The position numbers were made by a program, and so were the translations under genes. The notes under the pieces were generated by a model. That model had not been told where the DNA came from and searched no databases. It was given only the letters and a program-made list of their open reading frames with translations. From assembly GCA_963797005.1 (NCBI GenBank), contig CAWCOF010000009.1:496001-560000 (forward strand): a stretch of 64,000 bases of DNA. The letters are read 5' to 3'. This DNA is from AWTP1-13 sp963797005 (GTDB lineage Bacteria > Pseudomonadota > Alphaproteobacteria > Rhizobiales > Hyphomicrobiaceae). Numbering within the stretch: position 1 is the first letter of the stretch; each line of letters begins with the position of its first letter. Below, in pieces: positions 42,157 to 51,969 of the stretch.

Positions 42157-44238
42157 ATGACATCAGCACCTCCGCCGGAAAATCGGCTCGGCCGCGAGAC
42201 CAGCCCCTACCTGCTGCAGCACAAGGACAACCCGGTCCACTGGTGGGCATGGGGGCCGGAGGCGTTGGCGGAAGCCAAGCGCACGGGCAAGCCGATCCTG
42301 CTCTCCGTCGGCTACGCGGCCTGCCACTGGTGCCACGTCATGGCGCACGAGAGCTTCGAGGACGCCGCCACCGCCGCGGTCATGAACGACCTCTTCGTCA
42401 ACATCAAAGTCGACCGCGAGGAGCGCCCCGATATCGACGCCATCTACATGCGCGCGCTGCATAACCTGGGCGAGCACGGCGGCTGGCCGCTGACCATGTT
42501 CCTCGACAGCGAGGCGCGTCCCTTCTGGGGCGGCACCTACTTCCCGCCCACGCCGCGCTTCGGCCGTCCCGGCTTTCCGCAGGTGCTGCGCGAGGTCGCG
42601 CGCGTCTACCGCGAGGAAGGCGACAAGGTCGGCCACAACGTCGAGCTCCTGGTGGCGTCCCTGACTGCCGGCTCGACCCCGTCCGGCGGGCCCGATACGG
42701 CGACCATCCTCGACGAGCGGGCGCTGGCCGATCTCACGCTGCGCATGGTCAATGCCGTCGACATGGGCCGCGGCGGTTTGCAGGGCGCGCCGAAGTTCCC
42801 GCAGTGGAATTTTTTCTGGCTCCTCTGGCGCGGGGCCATCCGCTACGGCCATGCCGCCGCCAAGCAGGGCGTCGAGATCACGCTCGTCAACATCTGCCAG
42901 GGCGGCATCTACGACCACCTCGCCGGCGGCTTTGCCCGCTACTCCGTCGACGAGCGCTGGCTCGCGCCGCACTTCGAGAAGATGCTCTACGACAATGCGC
43001 TGCTCATTGACCTCATGTGCGAGGTGTGGCGCGAGACCGGCAACCGGCTCTACGCCGTGCGCATCGAGGAGACGGTTGGCTGGCTGCTCGGCGAGATGGT
43101 CGCCGAGGGCGGCGGTTTCGCTGCCTCCCTCGACGCCGACAGCGAGGGCGAGGAGGGCAAGTTCTACGTCTGGTCGAAGGCCGAGGTGGAAGAGGTGCTG
43201 GGCGCTGACGACGCCAAGCTGTTCTGCGAGGTCTACGACGTCACGGCGGAAGGCAACTGGGAAGGCCACACCATCCTCAACCGGCTTGGCGGGCTGGAGC
43301 TGCGGTCCGCCGAGGACGAGCAGGCGCTGGCTGCGATGCGCGCCAAGCTGCTGGCGCGGCGTGCCGGCCGCATTCGCCCCGGCTGGGACGACAAGGTGCT
43401 CGCCGACTGGAACGGACTGATGATCGCCGCCCTTGTCCATGCCGCGCGCGTGTTTGAACGGTCCGAGTGGCTAGCGGCCGCGGCAACTGCCTTCCGCTTC
43501 GTCACGGAACACATGGAGACGGACGGCCGCCTCATTCATTCCTACCGTGCCGGCCAGGGCAAGGCACCGGCCACCGCCAGCGACTATGCCAATATGATCT
43601 GGGGCGCTCTGCGGCTCTACCAGGCGACCAACGAGCCCGCCTATCTGGCCGCCGCGGAGCTCTGGTGCACGACGCTCGACCGGCACTACTGGCTCGCCGA
43701 GGGGGGCGGCTATGCCTTCACGGCCGACGACACGCCGGACGTGATCGTGCGCATGCGCGGCGCCCACGACGATGCGGTGCCCAACGCCAACGCCGTCATG
43801 ATCTCCAACCTGGTGGCGCTCAATCTGCTCACCGCCAAGCCCGGATACATGGAACGTGCCCAGGCGATCCCCGCGATGTTCGGTGACGACCTGGCCAAGA
43901 ACGCGCTCGGCCACTGCGGCCTTCTCGCCTGTGCCTTTGACCTGATCGCCCCCCAGCATGTGGTGGTGATCGACCCCGCCGCTTCGGCGCCTGCGACGCG
44001 GGGTCCGGCCGTCGGCGCCATGCCGCTCGCCCGCGCGATGTTCGGCGTTTCTCTCCCCGGCGCGGTGCTGCAGGTATTGGCAGAGGACCAGGTTCCGGGT
44101 GCGGGGCCGCTCGCCGGCAAGACCGCAGTCGACGGCAAGCCGACTGCCTACGCTTGTCTGGGCCCGCAGTGTTCGCTGCCCGTCACCGAGCCCGATGCGC
44201 TCGTCGAGCTGCTGCGCGGACAGCGCGCGGCCTCTTGA
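42157..44238 (+). CDS. thioredoxin domain-containing DUF255 protein (YyaL/SSP411-like)
   Basis: A 693-residue cytoplasmic protein. The N-terminal DUF255 thioredoxin-like domain has NRLGRETSPYLLQHKDNPV and the redox motif CHWCHVMAHESFED (CxxC). Then HGGWPLTMFLDSEARPFWGG and a (alpha/alpha)6 barrel like N-acylglucosamine 2-epimerases (GGIYDHLAGGFARYSVDERW, HFEKMLYDNALLI). The human homologue is SSP411/SPATA20. Physiological role unclear; often predicted redox/cellobiose-epimerase-like. Full family length. Confidence 0.95.
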   Translation: MTSAPPPENRLGRETSPYLLQHKDNPVHWWAWGPEALAEAKRTGKPILLSVGYAACHWCHVMAHESFEDAATAAVMNDLFVNIKVDREERPDIDAIYMRALHNLGEHGGWPLTMFLDSEARPFWGGTYFPPTPRFGRPGFPQVLREVARVYREEGDKVGHNVELLVASLTAGSTPSGGPDTATILDERALADLTLRMVNAVDMGRGGLQGAPKFPQWNFFWLLWRGAIRYGHAAAKQGVEITLVNICQGGIYDHLAGGFARYSVDERWLAPHFEKMLYDNALLIDLMCEVWRETGNRLYAVRIEETVGWLLGEMVAEGGGFAASLDADSEGEEGKFYVWSKAEVEEVLGADDAKLFCEVYDVTAEGNWEGHTILNRLGGLELRSAEDEQALAAMRAKLLARRAGRIRPGWDDKVLADWNGLMIAALVHAARVFERSEWLAAAATAFRFVTEHMETDGRLIHSYRAGQGKAPATASDYANMIWGALRLYQATNEPAYLAAAELWCTTLDRHYWLAEGGGYAFTADDTPDVIVRMRGAHDDAVPNANAVMISNLVALNLLTAKPGYMERAQAIPAMFGDDLAKNALGHCGLLACAFDLIAPQHVVVIDPAASAPATRGPAVGAMPLARAMFGVSLPGAVLQVLAEDQVPGAGPLAGKTAVDGKPTAYACLGPQCSLPVTEPDALVELLRGQRAAS

Positions 44239-44291
44239 CGATGAGCCGCGGTACCGTGCTCGGCGGCGCATGGCCGCGAACCCGCTGCCAA

Positions 44292-44307
44292 TGTTTCACG
44301 TGAAACA
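44292..44307. promoter_or_regulatory. parS: parS site 3
   Basis: TGTTTCACGTGAAACA with CAA/TTG flanks, a 22-bp perfect palindrome (44289-44310), in the gap between DUF255 and mnmG. Confidence 0.95.
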
Positions 44308-44338
44308 TTGATCCTGCACTCCGGGCCGTTCCGCGCAG

Positions 44339-44470
44339 TCCACCCTCCCCTCGACGGGGAGGGTGGATCGGCGCGCTCTTCGCGCGCCGATCCGGGTGGG
44401 GTGAAGCCGCGCGCTCCATGCTGCTTGGGCTACCCCCACCCCCAACCCCTCCCCGCAGGGGGGAGGGGAG
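44339..44470. repeat. CTCCCC-type palindromic repeats
   Basis: CCACCCTCCCC-TCGAC-GGGGAGGGTGG, then GGATCGGCGCGC-TCTTC-GCGCGCCGATCC, then CCAACCCCTCCCCGCAGGGGGGAGGGG. The last is the reverse complement of the repeat embedded in rsmG and of that at 63763. Confidence 0.85.
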
Positions 44471-44495
44471 CAGGTCGGCGCCTGTTCGCACCACT

Positions 44496-44605
44496 GTCAT
44501 CCCGGCCGGAGCGAAGCGGAGAGCCGGGACCCAGAGGCCACGAGCAGCGCGCGATCGTTGCTGCCCTGGGTCCCGGATATTTGCTGGCGCAAATTCCGGG
44601 ATGAC
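44496..44605. repeat. GTCATCCCGG-type palindromic element, copy 2
   Basis: GTCATCCCGGCCGGAGCGAAGCGG ... CAAATTCCGGGATGAC in outline; an inverted relative of the 34210-34327 copy (CCGGGACCCAG and CTGGGTCCCGG inner arms). It ends three bases before the mnmG stop. Confidence 0.85.
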
Positions 44606-44608
44606 AGG

Positions 44609-46480
<1,872 letters not shown>

Positions 46481-46695
46481 GGGGCGTTTGGGAAACGTTG
46501 CCAAAACCGCGCGCAACCTAGCGAAGCCACCCCCCGGCGTCAAAAGACCAATTCGCGCGTCAAGCACGCCGAAGGCTCCTCGGGGGCCAATGTGGAAACC
46601 AAGGACACGCGGTGCAAATCCCCCGCGATGGGTGGCGGGCACCGCCGCGACTCACGTTAGGCGTCGCGCATCAACGCAACGCGAGGAGCGTTCGG

Positions 46696-46965
46696 ATGCA
46701 GCCCAGAAACGTCGCCAAATACATCCAGGAGTTGATGCGTCCCGATGAGATCCGCGCCTTCGTCGCCGGAGATGACCAGCAGCGCCGGGCGATGGCCGTC
46801 GCCACCCTCGATGAGCATCTGCAAAAGGTGCGCGATGCGATGCTCGACGGTCCGCACTGGCCCGCCGCCGTGCGCCAGATCTGCCTCGACTTCGTCGGCC
46901 AGTCGCAGGTGGGACCCTCGCAGAAGGAGACGTTCCTGATCCCCCCATATGCCGCGGGCGGGTAG
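46696..46965 (+). CDS. small hypothetical soluble protein
   Basis: An 89-residue protein starting MQPRNVAKYIQELMRPDEIR with GAGGAG seven bases upstream. Entirely helical/soluble: AVATLDEHLQKVRDAMLDGP and AAVRQICLDFVGQ. Family not recognised. Divergent from mnmG, just before parS site 4. Confidence 0.65.
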   Translation: MQPRNVAKYIQELMRPDEIRAFVAGDDQQRRAMAVATLDEHLQKVRDAMLDGPHWPAAVRQICLDFVGQSQVGPSQKETFLIPPYAAGG

Positions 46966-47013
46966 GGCGTTCCCTGGCCTCAAGGCCGGAACTGAAGGCT
47001 TCCGCGGCGGAGA

Positions 47014-47029
47014 TGTTTCACGTGAAACA
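47014..47029. promoter_or_regulatory. parS: parS site 4
   Basis: TGTTTCACGTGAAACA with AGA/TCT flanks (22-bp palindrome, 47011-47032), between the 89-residue gene and the small accessory islet. Confidence 0.95.
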
Positions 47030-47086
47030 TCTATTGTGTACTTCACAAACACCCGCGTTGATTGCGTGCGCTGTATTTGCACGCAA

Positions 47087-47341
47087 CTAGTGCACGGGTC
47101 TTTCTCCGATGATTGAGTTTGGCAGCAGCCCGACCTGCTTCAAATCATCGATGCGACGCTCGATGATGTACCGGGCCACCGATGCCTTGTCCCTACCGCC
47201 ATAGCCCCCTCGGCTCGCGAGCTTGGCGAGACAGGCATGCACTTCAGGATCAAGCGTAAGCTTAAGCTCCTGAGCTTTGACGCTGGGATCGTGGCCCGGT
47301 CGACCGCGACCGCGCTTGGGCTGTCCTGTCTCTGCTGGCAC
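47087..47341 (-). CDS. small basic protein, possible ribbon-helix-helix type
   Basis: An 84-residue protein from a GTG start (PAETGQPKRGRGRPGHDPS). A Lys/Arg-rich N-terminus with an AT-hook-like GRGRP is followed by KLTLDPEVHACLAKLASRGG and KASVARYIIERRIDDL, a strand-helix-helix pattern like CopG/RHH repressors. DNA binding is inferred from this only. First gene of an accessory islet between mnmG and rsmG; no antitoxin/toxin partner is adjacent. Confidence 0.6.
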   Translation of the reverse strand: MPAETGQPKRGRGRPGHDPSVKAQELKLTLDPEVHACLAKLASRGGYGGRDKASVARYIIERRIDDLKQVGLLPNSIIGERPVH

Positions 47342-47540
47342 CGAATTTCGCCAATTTTATATTCACTTAAAAATGCCAGAAATTCGTTCACCAGGCGAAT
47401 CGAATCGCCTACCTTGTCAAACGCCTCCTATGGCATGCTACTTGCTGTAGCAACTTAGGCCCGGCGTGGGCGTTCAAGCGAGACGGGTGGCACTGCGGAC
47501 GGGGCTGGGCTGCTTGGCGATCCTGGAAGGACCGCAAACA

Positions 47541-47762
47541 ATGAGCCATCAAGCATCATCAAAGGCCCTGCGCCTCACGGCGAGGGTAGCTTTAGCCGTT
47601 GCTTTCATAGCCCTGCCGATAGGCATGTTCGGGTACGCAGACACATTGGTTGTGACGATAGCGTTGCTCTCCAGCCTAGCCGTTGCCTTGGGCGCTGCGG
47701 CTACATACTTCGCGATAGCGGATCAGCAGTTCAAATTACGGCAAAGACCCTACTTGAAGTGA
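47541..47762 (+). CDS. small two-helix membrane protein
   Basis: A 73-residue protein MSHQASSKALRLTARVALAV ... with helices VALAVAFIALPIGMFGYA and TLVVTIALLSSLAVALGAAATYF. GGAAGGA precedes the ATG by nine bases. No family recognised. Its last 32 bases overlap the 3' end of the convergent gene. Confidence 0.6.
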   Translation: MSHQASSKALRLTARVALAVAFIALPIGMFGYADTLVVTIALLSSLAVALGAAATYFAIADQQFKLRQRPYLK

Positions 47763-48300
47763 ATTCAACCAGAGCTACGGCATTGTTGACGTCATCAACA
47801 ATGAACCGCACGCCTTTCAGCTTCGGAAACTTCGCTACGAGATCATCAGGAAGCGGTTTTGTCACCGCATCAGGTATCCTGTCTCCGATCTGAATTTTTC
47901 CTGGTATCCCGCTTTCCCTGGGCAGCACTCCAAGACGACTTCGAATCAGTTCGGCCTCAAATTTTGATAGAGCCGTGGGTGTCGGTACGATCGGCACGGT
48001 AGGGGAGTTCGTGCCGCTTCGCTGCTCGATCCGTTTGACTATGGCAAGTACATCACCAGTGTCTGCGGTCTGAACTCGTACTGTCCCGATGGCCTTCTCT
48101 ATTCCTTTGACCCGCTCATCAATACCGCTCACCTTTCCGTTGAGGTCGTATAGCTGAACGCCAACCCACCCTAGGTAAGCGATTAGGATGGTGAGGAATA
48201 GAAAAGCGAAATTTCTGAACTCGCGGAGTTGGCCGAAGATATCGCGGAGCTGGCTGACGATGTCGTGCCAAGGATCACGCGGACCATTTGATTCAACCAT
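47731..48300 (-). CDS. membrane-anchored hypothetical protein
   Basis: A 189-residue protein from the ATG at 48300 (MVESNGPRDPWHDIV). One transmembrane helix at residues about 31-51 (FAFLFLTILIAYLGWVGVQL), then a short coiled-coil-like segment (KVSGIDERVKGIEKAI) and a C-terminal domain (FEAELIRSRLGVLPRESGIP; GVRFIVDDVNNAVALVEF). Not recognised. Upstream TTG starts are possible. Lower GC and unusual codon use relative to neighbours suggest acquisition. Confidence 0.6.
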   Translation of the reverse strand: MVESNGPRDPWHDIVSQLRDIFGQLREFRNFAFLFLTILIAYLGWVGVQLYDLNGKVSGIDERVKGIEKAIGTVRVQTADTGDVLAIVKRIEQRSGTNSPTVPIVPTPTALSKFEAELIRSRLGVLPRESGIPGKIQIGDRIPDAVTKPLPDDLVAKFPKLKGVRFIVDDVNNAVALVEFTSSRVFAVI

Positions 48301-48464
48301 AGGACGCCTAACAAGATACGGGCTATACGAACCATTCGAGCTATCGGTGGGATACTGAGAGGTAGCTGCCGATGCGTCAAGCAATCAGCCGCGTGGGGGG
48401 CTAGGTTTGCTTAGATCTGGCAACCCTTGTCCGCGTGTGCCGACGCTGGCGTATGCTGCGCCCC

Positions 48465-49247
48465 ATGACCCGCACTCCCCGCCACGCTGTCCGTACGGCC
48501 AGCGATTTTGCTGCCTGCTTCGATGTTTCACGTGAAACATTGGCCCGACTAGACGTCTACGAGCGGCTTCTCCGGCAGTGGCAGAAGGCCGTCAACTTGG
48601 TGGCGCCCGGTACGCTCGATGATGTCTGGCAGCGTCATTTTGCCGATTCCGCACAATTGCTCACGCTCGCTCCACCCGAGGCCCGCACCTGGGTCGACCT
48701 GGGCTCGGGCGCCGGCTTCCCCGGCCTGGTCGTCGCGATCCTGTGGGCTGACCGCTTGCCCCTGGCTCCGCCCGATTCCCCTCCCCCCTGCGGGGAGGGG
48801 TTAGGGGTGGGGGGAATCCCAGAGGCCGACGGGAGAGGGGAACCGCGCCGCCGCGTCGTCCTGATCGAAAGCAACGCGCGCAAGTGCGCCTTCCTGCGCG
48901 AGGTGGTGCGGCAGACGCAAATCGCCGGCCGGATCGGTGTGGATATCCTGTCGATAAGAATCGAAACCGTGGCGACTCAAGCTAGTTTGCCGCACACGGA
49001 CGTGGTTTCGGCACGGGCCCTGGCGCCACTCGAGCGGCTGCTCGGGCTCGCGGCGCCGCTCTTCACGTCCGCCACCGTCGGCCTGTTCATGAAGGGAAAA
49101 GAGGCCGCTGCGGAGATCGAAGCCGCCAGAAAGACGTGGGATTTCAATGTTGAACTCGCGTCGAGCCAAACCGAGCCGGATGGACAGATCGTCCTGATCC
49201 GGCAACCGCAGCCCATACCCGACAAGCCCCAAGATGAAGGGAAATAG
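48465..49247 (+). CDS. rsmG: 16S rRNA (guanine527-N7)-methyltransferase with in-frame repeat insertion
   Basis: A 260-residue GidB/RsmG enzyme. FDVSRETLARLDVYERLLRQ encodes parS site 5 in its DNA; NLVAPGTLDDVWQRHFADSAQ, WVDLGSGAGFPGLVVAI (motif I), VVLIESNARKCAFLREVVRQ, VVSARALAPLERLLGLA follow the family. Between AILWAD and RRVVLIES there are about 30 extra residues (including DSPPPCGEGLGVGG) encoded by a genome-wide intergenic repeat. Family members are about 210-230 residues. Immediately upstream of parA (three-base gap). Confidence 0.95.
   Translation: MTRTPRHAVRTASDFAACFDVSRETLARLDVYERLLRQWQKAVNLVAPGTLDDVWQRHFADSAQLLTLAPPEARTWVDLGSGAGFPGLVVAILWADRLPLAPPDSPPPCGEGLGVGGIPEADGRGEPRRRVVLIESNARKCAFLREVVRQTQIAGRIGVDILSIRIETVATQASLPHTDVVSARALAPLERLLGLAAPLFTSATVGLFMKGKEAAAEIEAARKTWDFNVELASSQTEPDGQIVLIRQPQPIPDKPQDEGK
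48524..48539. promoter_or_regulatory. parS: parS site 5, inside rsmG
   Basis: TGTTTCACGTGAAACA within codons for D-V-S-R-E-T of RsmG. A parS inside the gidB/rsmG 5' region upstream of parAB is a known alphaproteobacterial arrangement. Confidence 0.95.
48775..48816. repeat. CTCCCC-type repeat embedded in rsmG coding sequence
   Basis: TTCCCCTCCCCCCTGCGGGG followed by AGGGGTTAGGGGTGGGGGG, nearly identical to 63762-63796 and to the reverse complement of 44431-44472. It is in frame and adds residues to RsmG. Confidence 0.9.
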
Positions 49248-49250
49248 CCC

Positions 49251-50081
49251 GTGAGCCGCGCAACTTCCTCCCCCGGCCTGCGCGTCCTTGCCATTGCCAA
49301 CCAGAAGGGCGGCGTCGGCAAGACCACCACCGCCATCAACCTCGGTACGGCCCTGGCGGCAATAGGCGAGAAGGTGCTGATCCTCGACCTCGACCCGCAG
49401 GGCAACGCCTCCACCGGTGTGGGCGTCGCCCCCGAAGCGCGCAACCTCACCAGCTTCGATGTGCTCACCGGCAAGGCCACGATCGCCAAGGCCAGCACGC
49501 AGACGCTGGTGCCCAACCTGAGCGTGGTGCCGGCGAACGCCGATCTGGTCGGCCTGGAAACGGAGTTGATGGCGGAGGCCAACCGCCCGTTCCGCCTGCG
49601 CGATGCGGTCGCGGCGCTGATTGCCGAGCAGAAGGCGCGGCCGGCCGATGTGCCCTACGCCTACCTGCTGATCGACTGCCCACCTTCGCTCAACCTGCTG
49701 ACGCTGAACGCAATGACGGCGTCGCATGCCGTGCTCGTGCCGGTTCAGTGCGAGTTTTTCGCGCTCGAGGGCATCTCCCAGCTCAAGGAGACCATCGACC
49801 AGGTCAAAGCGACGCTCAACCCCGGTCTCGAGGTCCAGGGCGTGGTGCTGACCATGCACGATGCCCGCACCTCCCTCTCCAAGGAGGTCGAGAACGAGGT
49901 GCGCGCCTTCTTCGGGCCCAAGGTCTACACCACCATGATCCGCCGCAACGTGCGGGTGGCCGAGGCCCCCTCGCACGGCAAGCCGATCCTGCTCTACGAC
50001 TACGATTGCAACGGCAGCCAGGACTACATCAAGCTGGCGCACGAGGTGATCGAGCGCGAGCGCCAGCTGCGGGCGGCGTAG
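49251..50081 (+). CDS. parA: chromosome partitioning ATPase ParA
   Basis: A 276-residue Walker-type ATPase with a GTG start after GAAGGGAA. Deviant Walker A NQKGGVGKTTTAINLG (Lys19, Lys24), A' LDLDPQGNASTG, Walker B LLIDCPPSLNLLTLNA, then GISQLKETIDQVK and KVYTTMIRRNVRVAEAPSHG. It drives ParB-parS segregation on the nucleoid. Coupled to rsmG by a three-base gap. Confidence 0.98.
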   Translation: MSRATSSPGLRVLAIANQKGGVGKTTTAINLGTALAAIGEKVLILDLDPQGNASTGVGVAPEARNLTSFDVLTGKATIAKASTQTLVPNLSVVPANADLVGLETELMAEANRPFRLRDAVAALIAEQKARPADVPYAYLLIDCPPSLNLLTLNAMTASHAVLVPVQCEFFALEGISQLKETIDQVKATLNPGLEVQGVVLTMHDARTSLSKEVENEVRAFFGPKVYTTMIRRNVRVAEAPSHGKPILLYDYDCNGSQDYIKLAHEVIERERQLRAA

Positions 50082-50084
50082 CGG

Positions 50085-50176
50085 CGTAGGTTGGGTCAAG
50101 CGAATGCGAAGACCCAACGCAAGCCAAACGGCCGTCTCTTGTGTTGGGTCATCGCTAGCGCTCGACCCAACCTACG
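50085..50176. repeat. inverted repeat between parA and parB
   Basis: CGTAGGTTGGGTC (50085-50097) and GACCCAACCTACG (50164-50176), perfect 13-bp arms, with inner GACCCAAC/GTTGGGTC copies. A stable hairpin in the parA-parB message that may uncouple their expression. Confidence 0.88.
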
Positions 50177-50222
50177 AAAGTATCTGTAAGTGACTGATTA
50201 TCTGAGACATTGGGGAGACCCC

Positions 50223-51116
50223 ATGGCGATACCGATGCAGAAGGGCCGGCTCGGCCGTGGGCTTGCTTCGCTGATCGGGGAGGCGCCGCAGACCGAGCAG
50301 CGGCTGCCGCTGCATGGCGAGCAGCGCCTCGTCTCCATCGACCAGCTGCACCCCAGCGGCCTCAATCCGCGCAAGGACTTCGACACCATCGAGCTGGTGG
50401 ACCTCGCCAACTCGATCCGCGCCAAGGGGCTGGTGCAACCCATTATCGCTCGGCCCGATCTGCAGGCTGGCGGCTACGAGATCGTCGCCGGCGAGCGGCG
50501 CTGGCGGGCCGCGCAGAAGGCGGCGCTGCACACCGTGCCCGTCATCGTGCGCGACCTCTCCGATCAGGAGGTGGCCGAGTTCGCCGTCATCGAGAACGTG
50601 CAGCGCCAGGACCTCAACCCGATCGAGGAGGCGGCCGGCTACCACGAGCTGATCGAGCGCTTCGGCTACACACAAGAGGATGTCGCCGACACCATCGGCA
50701 AGAGCCGCAGCCATCTCACCAACACGTTGCGGCTACTGAAGCTCCCCGAAGGCGTGCAGGCCCTGGTCAGGACCGGCAAGCTCAAATCCGGCCACGCGCG
50801 CGCGCTGGTCGGCCGCGAGGACGCCGAGCCGCTCGCCCGGCGCATCGTCGCCGAGGACATGAGCGTGCGCGAGGTCGAGGCGCTGGTGCAGGAGAAGAAG
50901 GCCGAACGCGTCGGCGGCGGCAAGTCAGGCGCGCGCGAGCCCAAGGCCAAGGACACCGACACCAAGGCCTTCGAGAAGGACCTCTCCGACGCGCTGGGCC
51001 TCAAGGTCGAGCTCAAGCCGAGCTCGGGCGAGTCGGGCATGATCACCATCGAGTACGGCAACTTCGAGCAACTCGACTACATCAAGCTGCGCCTCGTCGG
51101 CGGTGTGAGCTATTGA
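50223..51116 (+). CDS. parB: chromosome partitioning protein ParB
   Basis: A 297-residue CTP-dependent DNA clamp starting MAIPMQKGRLGRGLASLIGE (ParA-stimulating N-terminus). VSIDQLHPSGLNPRKDF, VAGERRWRAAQ (CTP-binding GERRxRA), ENVQRQDLNPIEEAAGY, helix-turn-helix YTQEDVADTIGKSRSHLTNT, and a C-terminal dimerisation domain MITIEYGNFEQLDYIKLRL. It would load at the five parS sites nearby. GGGGAGA ribosome site. Confidence 0.98.
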   Translation: MAIPMQKGRLGRGLASLIGEAPQTEQRLPLHGEQRLVSIDQLHPSGLNPRKDFDTIELVDLANSIRAKGLVQPIIARPDLQAGGYEIVAGERRWRAAQKAALHTVPVIVRDLSDQEVAEFAVIENVQRQDLNPIEEAAGYHELIERFGYTQEDVADTIGKSRSHLTNTLRLLKLPEGVQALVRTGKLKSGHARALVGREDAEPLARRIVAEDMSVREVEALVQEKKAERVGGGKSGAREPKAKDTDTKAFEKDLSDALGLKVELKPSSGESGMITIEYGNFEQLDYIKLRLVGGVSY

Positions 51117-51174
51117 CGACGGCTTCGCCAAGCGAGTCGTTGAGGCGATCGAGGCAACGACACAAGCACAAGGT

Positions 51175-51264
51175 GTCATCCCGGCGCTTGTCTCCGGGAT
51201 CCAACCATCCTCGAACTCCTGCGCAAGCTGAGGGATGGATCCCGGGCACAAGGCCCGGGATGAC
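51175..51264. repeat. GTCATCCCGG-type palindromic element, copy 3
   Basis: GTCATCCCGGCGCTTGTCTCC ... CGGGCACAAGGCCCGGGATGAC outline, between parB and the convergent hisH. May serve as the shared transcript end. Confidence 0.8.
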
Positions 51265-51308
51265 AACCGCGATTTTGCGGGTGCCAAACTGACCGATGCC
51301 GAACGCGC

Positions 51309-51962
51309 CTAAGGCCGCCAGGCCAGGAAATTGGCGATCAGCTTGAGGCCGAGGGTCTGGCTCTTCTCCGGGTGAAACTGCGTGCCGGCGAGGTTGTCCT
51401 TCGCCACCATCGCCGTCACCGGCCCGCCGTAGTCGGCGGTCGCCACCAGCGTCGCGCGGTTCGTGGGCACCAGGTGGAAGGAGTGCACGAAATAGGCGTG
51501 CAGGCCGCCGGGCCCCGTGGCGATGCCGTCGAGCAGCGGGTGCGGGTTGACGACGTCGAGCGTGTTCCAGCCCATGTGCGGGATCTTGAGCGCGGGATCG
51601 CTCGGCTCGATCGCGCGCACGTCGCCCGCAATCCAGCCGAAGCCCGGCGTGACGCGGAACTCGAGCCCGCGCTCGGCCATCAGCTGCGCGCCGACGCAGA
51701 TGCCGAGGAACGGCCGGTGCTTTTCGCGCACGGTCCGCTCCAGCGCCTCGACCATGCCCGGCACGGCATCTAGTCCGGCGCGGCAGTCGGCAAAGGCGCC
51801 CACCCCCGGCAGCACGACGCGGTCGGCGCTCGCCACCGCGTCCGCGTCCGCGCTCACCTCGATCGCCACGCCGGCTTCGCTCTCACGCGCCGCGCGCTCG
51901 AAGGCCTTGGCGGCGGAGTGAAGGTTGCCGGAGCCGTAGTCGATGATGACGAGGCGCTGCAT
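51309..51962 (-). CDS. hisH: imidazole glycerol phosphate synthase subunit HisH
   Basis: A 217-residue class I glutamine amidotransferase starting MQRLVIIDYGSGNLHSA. VVLPGVGAFADC oxyanion region, nucleophile in FLGICVGAQLMAERG, and FHPEKSQ with catalytic His/Glu. Supplies ammonia to HisF for histidine and AICAR formation. hisA and hisF are not downstream here; parB follows instead. DUF2628 gene upstream ends eight bases before its start, as in many alphaproteobacterial his operons. Confidence 0.97.
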   Translation of the reverse strand: MQRLVIIDYGSGNLHSAAKAFERAARESEAGVAIEVSADADAVASADRVVLPGVGAFADCRAGLDAVPGMVEALERTVREKHRPFLGICVGAQLMAERGLEFRVTPGFGWIAGDVRAIEPSDPALKIPHMGWNTLDVVNPHPLLDGIATGPGGLHAYFVHSFHLVPTNRATLVATADYGGPVTAMVAKDNLAGTQFHPEKSQTLGLKLIANFLAWRP

Positions 51963-51969
51963 GGGAGTG

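Noticed and set aside
44239..44320. Short peptides reading MFHVKH at several places
   Set aside because: These are simply translations of the parS palindrome, not genes.
46560..46650. tRNA-like GCGGTGCAAATCCCCCGCG
   Set aside because: Resembles a T-arm but no acceptor stem, D-arm or anticodon arm can be built around it.
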